The notes below the pieces were generated by a model that did no database searches, had not been told where the DNA came from, and was given only the letters and a program-made list of their open reading frames with translations. Both the position numbers and the translations under genes were made by a program. From CAZKUN01 sp964555935 (GTDB lineage Bacteria > Armatimonadota > Zipacnadia > Zipacnadales > VGFC01), in assembly GCA_964555935.1 (NCBI GenBank), contig CAZKUN010000173.1, positions 1 to 20,095 of the forward strand: a stretch of 20,095 bases of DNA, in the 5' to 3' direction. Positions 7,912 to 13,228 of the stretch are shown in pieces. The first letter of the stretch is position 1, and every line of letters starts with the position of its first letter.

Positions 7912-8880
7912 ATGATTCCCCGCATTACATCCACGGCGCTACTGGCCGTGCTGGTGCTGGCTATGGCCGCGGGAGCGGCCCCGGCCGAGCCGGTGCTGTC
8001 GGTCAACGGCCAGAACATCGACTCGTCGAAGCTGTATGATTACATGGTGCGGCGCCACGGCTACCCAAGCCTGCTCAAGCTACTGGTGGCCGAGGCGATT
8101 GACCAGGCCGCGACGGCCGCCGGTATCACGATTACCGACGAGGAGATCGCCGCCGAAGTTGCCGCGCGGCGCGAGTCCCTGGACCGCACGGCCATCGAGA
8201 CCGGCGTGGACTTCGATCAGATGCTCCTGTCGCGCGGCCAGACCGTGGAGATGTTCAGCGACGGCGAGCGGACCCTCTTGCAGTTGAGGAAGATGGTTGC
8301 CGACGACGTGAACATCACAGACGAGACTCTGGCAACGTACTACCAGGGCCACCCTGACGAATTCCGGCTCAAAGAGGCCATGAAGGTCAGCTACATCCGG
8401 CTGGCGCTGCCGGAGAAGCAAGAGGACATGCAGAAGGTGATCGACCAGGCGACCGAGATGCGCCAGATGATCATCCGTGGGGATCTGACCTTCGCGCAGG
8501 CTGCGAAGGAGTTCTCGGTGGATGAGCGCACGAAGGTCAATGGCGGGAAGCTCGACCGATGGACCACCCGCGGGAACACGCCGTTCCTGAAGGCGGCCTT
8601 CGGGTTGCTGCAGAACGGGGACGTGAGCGATGTCATCGGCTTCCCAGGGCTGGGGCTGTATCTGCTTCAGCGCGACGAGTACCAGCGCGACTACCTTCTG
8701 GAGTACGACGAGGTGAAGGACGACCTGCGCAATCTGCTGGACAACCAGCTCTCGACGCGGCTGGTCGCGGCCAAGCAGCGAGAGTTGCTGAAGGCGGCGG
8801 AGGTCGAGTGGTTGCTGGAGTGGCCCGAGGGGTCGTTCCGGCCGGTGAATCTGGAGACCGCCGGCAACGTCGAGCCGTAG
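7912..8880 (+). CDS. Exported peptidylprolyl isomerase / SurA-PrsA-like foldase
   Basis: A 322-residue parvulin-type prolyl isomerase and chaperone that should help exported proteins fold. ATG at 7912 follows AAAGGAA. Residues 1-25 form a signal peptide ending AAPAEP. Residues about 28-150 form a SurA-N-like helical chaperone region (VLSVNGQNID, then LLVAEAIDQAATAAGITITDEEI, a typical pattern). The parvulin domain spans about 157-255: VSYIRLALPE, FAQAAKEFSVDE, NGGKLDRWTTRG, FLKAAFGLLQNGDVSDVI, GLGLYLLQRDE. The C-terminal helix (about 262-300) completes the SurA/PrsA layout. No lipobox is seen, so it is probably soluble in the periplasm. The gene ends 25 nt before a strong hairpin. Secreted and lipoprotein genes nearby are plausible clients, but that is inference. 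Confidence 0.9.
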   Translation: MIPRITSTALLAVLVLAMAAGAAPAEPVLSVNGQNIDSSKLYDYMVRRHGYPSLLKLLVAEAIDQAATAAGITITDEEIAAEVAARRESLDRTAIETGVDFDQMLLSRGQTVEMFSDGERTLLQLRKMVADDVNITDETLATYYQGHPDEFRLKEAMKVSYIRLALPEKQEDMQKVIDQATEMRQMIIRGDLTFAQAAKEFSVDERTKVNGGKLDRWTTRGNTPFLKAAFGLLQNGDVSDVIGFPGLGLYLLQRDEYQRDYLLEYDEVKDDLRNLLDNQLSTRLVAAKQRELLKAAEVEWLLEWPEGSFRPVNLETAGNVEP

Positions 8881-8904
8881 GCCGCCAAACTCTCAGGAGA
8901 ACCG

Positions 8905-8946
8905 GAAACGGGCGCCCCGTGGTCCGTAGGAGAGGGCGCCCGTTTC
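8905..8946 (+). terminator. Strong hairpin terminator after the foldase gene
   Basis: GAAACGGGCGCCC (8905-8917) and GGGCGCCCGTTTC (8934-8946) form a perfect 13-bp stem with a 16-nt loop. The right arm ends in TTTC, with only a poor T-run after it, so it may stall polymerase less efficiently than a classic intrinsic terminator. The A-rich left base and T-rich right base would allow it to work on either strand between the convergent genes. Confidence 0.7.
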
Positions 8947-8956
8947 TGTAGTTGCC

Positions 8957-9014
8957 CCAAAACCCCAATAACTGGGCCAGTCGGATTTGGAAATCCGACC
9001 TACGGGGGTTTTGG
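8957..9014. repeat. Outer inverted repeat enclosing REP palindrome D
   Basis: CCAAAACCCC (8957-8966) and GGGGTTTTGG (9005-9014) are a perfect 10-bp inverted repeat flanking the REP-type palindrome at 8980-9003. The whole unit could fold as a long interrupted hairpin close to the 3' end of the - strand GHMP kinase gene, which ends at 9032. Confidence 0.6.
8980..9003 (-). repeat. REP-type palindrome D
   Basis: GTCGGATTT (8980-8988) and AAATCCGAC (8991-8999) form a 9-bp perfect stem with a 2-nt loop, followed by CTAC. On the - strand this reads GTAG then the palindrome, the REP layout. It differs in stem sequence from palindromes A to C but keeps the head position and the orientation. Confidence 0.7.
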
Positions 9015-9031
9015 ACGGACTTCTAGTTCTA

Positions 9032-10045
9032 TCAGTGTCCCCAGATGTACAAGCCGCCCGGATCGATGGAGAAGTCGAAGACCTGAGCGCCTTCGTTGCG
9101 CAGGACCTCTTTGACGGCATACTCGGCGTTGTGGTCGCAGAAGAAGAGCATCGTCCCGCCGCCGCCCGCGCCACACACGCGCCCGCCGGTCGCTCCATTT
9201 GCCTTGGCGATGGCGTGGAGGTCTTCCAACCGGTCGTTGGTGACATCCGGATGCAAGCGCTTGTGATGCTCCCACGTCTCGTCGAGCAGCGGCCCGAGTT
9301 CGCTTACGTTCGACCGCAGCAGGACCTGGCGCATCTCCTCCGCGCAGTCGTTCATGCTTGCCAGCGCCGCGAGCACCTCAGGATCCTCGTCGCGAACACC
9401 GGTAGTGACCTTGTCGAGGATGCTCTTGGCCGGCCGCGAGATGCCGCTATAGGCGACGACCATGCGCTTCTCGAGTTCGACGGTCTTGTCCCGGCCGATC
9501 GGGAGCGTGTCGATCTCAATGTCTCGCGGGTCCGTGCGCGGCCAATGCACCATGTACTTGACGCCGCCACCGGTGACAGGGGAGTACTGATCCTGCCAGC
9601 CATACTCGGTGTCGAGGGCGACCTTCTCACACGCAATCGCCTTCTCGGCGATGTCGAAGTTGGTCAACTCGTGCCCCGTGTAGGCATTCAGAATGGCGAT
9701 GACGCACGTGGCGATCGTGGATGAGGAGCCGAGCCCGGCTCCGCCCTGCATCTCGGAATACGTGGTCAACTCGATGCCCGTGTCGATGCCTAGGTCGGCG
9801 ATGATGTGCTGCACGAGACCCAGGTCGCCACTGGCGTCGAGTTCGGAGGCATCCGCGACTTCCACCGTCTTGCCTTGATCCGGCGCGCGGAGGATGATCC
9901 GCCGGTCCTCGCGTGGCTGCAGCGTGGCGTAGATATACTTGTTGATCGTCGCGTTGACGATCTTCCCACCGAAGTGATCGCACGCCCCATGGTGGTCCGT
10001 CATCCCAACAAGGTCAATTCGCAGCGGCGATCTCGCGCAGAGCAT
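9032..10045 (-). CDS. GHMP-family sugar kinase (HddA/galactokinase-like)
   Basis: A 337-residue cytoplasmic kinase that should phosphorylate the anomeric hydroxyl of a sugar or sugar phosphate with ATP. The ATG at 10045 has GGAGGAG 6 nt upstream; longer in-frame starts run into the preceding aldolase gene and lack family similarity. Motifs in order: ARSPLRIDLVGMTDHH (4-19, the substrate-binding start), the GHMP ATP loop GGAGLGSSS (101-109), QDQY (151-154) followed by GG, and the C-terminal glycine motif GAGGGG. RSPLRIDLVG, GLGSSS and QDQY together are characteristic of D-glycero-D-manno-heptose 7-phosphate kinase and fucokinase/L-glycero relatives, more than of classic galactokinase. The gene starts 47 nt after the HpcH-type aldolase on the same strand, so they are probably one operon. 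The exact sugar cannot be decided. Confidence 0.88.
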   Translation of the reverse strand: MLCARSPLRIDLVGMTDHHGACDHFGGKIVNATINKYIYATLQPREDRRIILRAPDQGKTVEVADASELDASGDLGLVQHIIADLGIDTGIELTTYSEMQGGAGLGSSSTIATCVIAILNAYTGHELTNFDIAEKAIACEKVALDTEYGWQDQYSPVTGGGVKYMVHWPRTDPRDIEIDTLPIGRDKTVELEKRMVVAYSGISRPAKSILDKVTTGVRDEDPEVLAALASMNDCAEEMRQVLLRSNVSELGPLLDETWEHHKRLHPDVTNDRLEDLHAIAKANGATGGRVCGAGGGGTMLFFCDHNAEYAVKEVLRNEGAQVFDFSIDPGGLYIWGH

Positions 10046-10092
10046 TCTCGACTCCTCCCCAGACTCGTTCAGGCAACTCGCTCCACATGTTC

Positions 10093-10845
10093 CTAGAGCC
10101 CGGCTCGTACTTGCTCCAGGTGCGTGTCCGCGCCCGCAGTGACCCATCCAACGTCGCTTCCGCCCGCCAGGAACGTCATCCCCTGCTTGGCGCGCATGAT
10201 GACGTCCTCGGGGCCGCTGCAGGCAATGCCGGACGGGACGCCCTTGGCCGCGCAGGCAGCGATGACGCGCTGGATACAGGCTTCGTGCTCGTCGTCGACA
10301 TCTGGGGAGCATCCCAGAGACAGGGCAAGGTCGCCCGGGCCGATCAGCACGGCGCTGATGCCCGGCACTGAAACGATCTCGTCAACGGCCGCGACGGCTT
10401 CCTTAGTCTCGATCATGACGATGACGGCCATTTCCTCATTGACGCGCTCGACATAGTCGCCGCCGTAGCGCTCGCGGCGCGGCCCGCCCGACGAGCGCTC
10501 GCCTTCGGGCGGGTAGAGGCAACTGGCTACGGCCTTCTCGGCCTGTTCGCGCGTGTTGACCATGGGGATGATCACGCCGAGCGCGCCGGCGTCCATCACC
10601 GGCCCGATAATGCCGTAGTCATTGTTTGACACGCGAACGATAGGGGTGGTCTCGCTATCGCCAACGGCGCCCAGCGCGTGGAGGAGGCCGTTGTAGCTCC
10701 AATACCCGTGTTGCGCGTCGAACAGCATCCCATCGAACCCGCGTGTTGCGATCAGTTCGGCGATGATAGGCGAGCCGGAGCCGCACCATCCGATCAGGGC
10801 CGGCTCGTTGGCGCGAAGTTTGGCGAGAACTCGATTCTGCTTCAT
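10093..10845 (-). CDS. HpcH/HpaI-family aldolase with its own start
   Basis: A 250-residue class II pyruvate aldolase (HpcH/HpaI, citrate-lyase-like TIM barrel) that should cleave or form 2-oxo-4-hydroxy acids with a divalent metal in the cytoplasm. The ATG at 10845 begins MKQNRVLAKLRANEPALIG, the usual N-terminus of the family, and AAGGAG (10858-10853) lies 7 nt before it. Expected catalytic parts are visible: H46 in DAQHG, R71 in VRVS, metal ligands E146 (MIETKEA) and D172 (IGPGDLALSLG). Family members normally have D-x-E-H-G; here the glutamate is glutamine. The length fits the family exactly. Its frame is continuous with the upstream glycosidase-like gene, but separate translation is likely because that gene carries a signal peptide. 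The GHMP kinase follows 47 nt downstream. Confidence 0.85.
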   Translation of the reverse strand: MKQNRVLAKLRANEPALIGWCGSGSPIIAELIATRGFDGMLFDAQHGYWSYNGLLHALGAVGDSETTPIVRVSNNDYGIIGPVMDAGALGVIIPMVNTREQAEKAVASCLYPPEGERSSGGPRRERYGGDYVERVNEEMAVIVMIETKEAVAAVDEIVSVPGISAVLIGPGDLALSLGCSPDVDDEHEACIQRVIAACAAKGVPSGIACSGPEDVIMRAKQGMTFLAGGSDVGWVTAGADTHLEQVRAGL

Positions 10846-12339
10846 GAGGTGGCTCCTTGCGATGCGCCAGGGCAGGTCGATGACCTGGCATTCGCCCAAA
10901 ACGGGCGGGATCGGAACGGTGATCTTCGCGTCATCCATGGGCACGGACAGCGCCACGGGACGGTCGGGCGCGAGCGAGAAATCAGTGCGTCTGACGAGTA
11001 GCTTGTTACCCAGTTTCAGGCCTGAGAGCACGGTGGTCGGCCTGGTCGGCACGTGGAACGTGACAGGCGTGCCGAGATCGAGGAAGTCCTTGTATTCCAG
11101 CGACGCGGCGTAGACCTCCTGGATCAGCCGGATCTCCGTCGGCGTCTCCTCCTGCATGCACCAGTTCATCAGGCCATCGCAACCGCGCAAGAGCATGTGC
11201 CAGATGAGTTCCTGATACGCCTCCGCGGAGAGTTGCTTCACGGCCGGATCGGGCTCGTCGGGCGGAGCTGTCGTGTGCCAGTGGAGCCATGAGATGATCG
11301 GCACGTCGGGCGGCGTGTTCTCGCAGGCGTTGCTGGCAACGAGCAGCATGTTGTAGAACCAGCGGTAATCGCTGTCATCGAAGTCATACCAGCCGAACGT
11401 GGGATACCACGTGTAGACGACCGGCATGGCGAAGGTGAAGCCGCTGGGTCCGAATTCGCGGAACCACGGGCGGTACTGCGCGCGGGCATCAAGCCGGTAG
11501 GGCGCCTCCTCGACGAACTCCTCGAAGTAATCGTACCAGTAGCGCTCCCCGTTGTGCGGGTAGACCGCGTAGTTCCCGATCAGGGCGTCCGGGAAGTAGG
11601 CTTGGACCGTGTCGGTGAAGACCTCGCGCTGAATCTCCGCCCGGAGAGTTCGGAGAGCTGCCTGGAACGCGCCGAAGTCGTCGATGTCGGCGATGTTCTC
11701 GCGGCAGCGGGCGCAGCGCTTGGAGTGCTCCCACGCCCCGTTCCACTCGACCGGGCCATCGATCTCCCAGTCGAGGTAGATGAAGTCGACCGTCACCCCG
11801 GCCTCCGCGTACGCCGCGAGGAATGGCGTGAACTGGGCCTTGATGGCGTCGTGACGGTGGGCCATCGCGAATGGGCAGCCCATCTTGACGTTGTCGCTGA
11901 AGGTCATGTCGAAGAACGGACTGCCATCAGCGTCCACGTGTGCCGTGGCTTCGCTCCCGTCGAAGAACCGGTGCATGCACGAGTTGGCGTTGATGCCGAT
12001 CTCAAGCCCCAGCTCGCGCTGCAGCGTGCTCAGCCGGAGGGCGGCTTCGAGGCTCTTCTCAACGTTACCAGGGGTCCAGCGGGCGCTAAGGGCAATTCCG
12101 CGCGCATCCAACTCGCTTAGCAGCCGGCGGCTCTGTGTGTCATCATCGGCCGGAAGGCCCTCCAGGCCCATCGCCCGGATTGGGATGCGATCCCCGCGAG
12201 GAGAGGCCAGAGGCTCCGTCACGTCCAGCACCGCCTGGATCTTCTCCGCCTGGGTCATCCGCTTCGCCCCCTGAGTTAGGCCTGGTGTCACGAACAACAG
12301 GGCCAACAGTACTGTCGATGTGGTCCTGTCCACGCGCAT
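10093..12339 (-). CDS. Secreted TIM-barrel glycosidase-like protein, frame runs on into the aldolase
   Basis: I do not recognise a named family. From the ATG at 12339 the first 24 residues (MRVDRTTSTVLLALLFVTPG then LTQG) are a signal peptide. A GTG two codons on, at 12333, has better spacing from GGAGG (7 nt, against 1 nt for the ATG) and may be the true start. Residues about 30-420 look like a TIM-barrel hydrolase: repeated strand-helix units, FIYLDWEIDGP at 187-196 with candidate acids, a Cys pair in RCARC (209/212), and many aromatic residues (ERYWYDYFEEF, VVYTWYPTFGWYDF). Residues about 420-490 look like a C-terminal beta-sandwich (VLSGLKLGNKLLVRRTDF). The glycosidase part should end near 10846, but there is no stop before the aldolase and the frame continues to 10093. 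Whether one long protein or two proteins are made is unresolved. Confidence 0.6.
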   Translation of the reverse strand: MRVDRTTSTVLLALLFVTPGLTQGAKRMTQAEKIQAVLDVTEPLASPRGDRIPIRAMGLEGLPADDDTQSRRLLSELDARGIALSARWTPGNVEKSLEAALRLSTLQRELGLEIGINANSCMHRFFDGSEATAHVDADGSPFFDMTFSDNVKMGCPFAMAHRHDAIKAQFTPFLAAYAEAGVTVDFIYLDWEIDGPVEWNGAWEHSKRCARCRENIADIDDFGAFQAALRTLRAEIQREVFTDTVQAYFPDALIGNYAVYPHNGERYWYDYFEEFVEEAPYRLDARAQYRPWFREFGPSGFTFAMPVVYTWYPTFGWYDFDDSDYRWFYNMLLVASNACENTPPDVPIISWLHWHTTAPPDEPDPAVKQLSAEAYQELIWHMLLRGCDGLMNWCMQEETPTEIRLIQEVYAASLEYKDFLDLGTPVTFHVPTRPTTVLSGLKLGNKLLVRRTDFSLAPDRPVALSVPMDDAKITVPIPPVLGECQVIDLPWRIARSHLMKQNRVLAKLRANEPALIGWCGSGSPIIAELIATRGFDGMLFDAQHGYWSYNGLLHALGAVGDSETTPIVRVSNNDYGIIGPVMDAGALGVIIPMVNTREQAEKAVASCLYPPEGERSSGGPRRERYGGDYVERVNEEMAVIVMIETKEAVAAVDEIVSVPGISAVLIGPGDLALSLGCSPDVDDEHEACIQRVIAACAAKGVPSGIACSGPEDVIMRAKQGMTFLAGGSDVGWVTAGADTHLEQVRAGL

Positions 12340-12521
12340 GCCTCCAGTGTTCATCAGTCGGTCGATTCCCGCCGCGAGATAGGGCACTGGCGCCGACATA
12401 ACCGATCCGGCCTGTGGTTTCGCATGATCGGGCAGATATCCCTGCACGGGGCCTCGCAATACGGCCCGCGGACGCGCCGATTCGATGCCCCAGCGCTGCC
12501 GCCGAGGGGGCTTCGGATTCA
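12340..12521. other. Divergent intergenic stretch between glycosidase-like gene and BFN promoter
   Basis: Non-coding as far as I can see. The - strand frame stays open here but has no ribosome site and an unlikely composition. It must hold the promoter of the - strand operon, yet no convincing -35/-10 pair was found. Confidence 0.4.
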
Positions 12522-12550
12522 TTGACTTTGGCCAGGGGCTGTGATAGACT
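12522..12550 (+). promoter_or_regulatory. Sigma70-type promoter for the BFN-UPF0182-dtd-TPR run
   Basis: TTGACT (12522-12527), a 17-nt spacer and TAGACT (12545-12550). Transcription would start near 12557, leaving a leader of about 125 nt before the start at 12683. The leader contains a GC-rich dyad (GCCGGG and CCCGGC around 12629-12650) that could form a hairpin. Confidence 0.6.
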
Positions 12551-12682
12551 TTCGCCAATGCTCAGGGCCCGCCGCGCGCGGAGCCAGGGGCAGGTCCCGT
12601 TGTTCGTATCCGCAGTCGTAGTGCGGCGCCGGGGGCCATGGCTCCCGGCCCTTGCTTTCTGTGTGGATGGGTGGCGGACACC

Positions 12683-13225
12683 ATGGTCCAAATGTTCATC
12701 ACGAAGGTTGCGTTGGACGCCCATGGCACGCGGGCGGTGCTGTTTCTCAGTGACGCCGACAACGAGCGGAACGTGCCGATCGTCATCGGCCTGTTCGAGG
12801 CGCAAGCGATCGTCAGCCAGATGAAGGCGGACAAGCACCCCCGCCCGATGACCCACGATCTTCTCCATGGCATCATCGAGCAAGCCGGGTACACGCTCGC
12901 GCGCGTGCGGATCACCAGACTCGACCGCGGGACGTTCTACGCGCTGCTGGACCTGGAGGACGCCGAGGGCGAGGTAATGGAGGTCGACGCGCGGCCCAGC
13001 GACGGAATAGCGCTGGCTCTTCGCGCAAGCGCGCCGATCATGGTGGCTGAGGAGGTCATCCGTGAGGCGGAGATCCCCACGGAGAAGACCGAGTCCGAGG
13101 AATACGAAACATTCAAACGGCTGATGAGCACGATGTCCGACGAAGTTGAGTCAACTGATCTGGAATCAGGAAGTGACCTCGACATCGGCCCCGACGATGA
13201 ATCCGTTGAGTCTCAGGAGGAGTAA
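12683..13225 (+). CDS. Bifunctional nuclease (BFN/DUF151) domain protein
   Basis: A 180-residue protein with a BFN domain at about residues 1-128 and an acidic tail. The family is named for plant proteins with DNase and RNase activity; the bacterial role is not established, though the domain is also found joined to UvrB/UvrC-like motifs. Family landmarks are VPIVIGLFEAQAI (31-43), RPMTHDLLHGII (54-65), FYALLDLE (85-92), VDARPSDGIALALRASAPI (101-119) and EEVI. In most members the motif reads RPSDAIALA; here it has Gly for Ala. The tail after residue 130 is rich in Glu, Asp and Ser and probably disordered. I chose ATG 12683 because the domain begins there; no strong ribosome site is visible. 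The UPF0182 gene begins 3 nt after its stop, so the two are surely co-transcribed. Confidence 0.88.
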   Translation: MVQMFITKVALDAHGTRAVLFLSDADNERNVPIVIGLFEAQAIVSQMKADKHPRPMTHDLLHGIIEQAGYTLARVRITRLDRGTFYALLDLEDAEGEVMEVDARPSDGIALALRASAPIMVAEEVIREAEIPTEKTESEEYETFKRLMSTMSDEVESTDLESGSDLDIGPDDESVESQEE

Positions 13226-13228
13226 CCG

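Noticed and set aside
9032..10312. A longer GHMP kinase frame starting at 10312
   Set aside because: The extra 89 residues overlap the aldolase gene, are Arg-rich shadow sequence and have no family similarity; the ATG at 10045 has a good ribosome site.
12340..12558. N-terminal extension of the glycosidase-like protein to 12558
   Set aside because: It would cover the signal peptide, has no ribosome site and overlaps the opposing promoter at 12522-12550.
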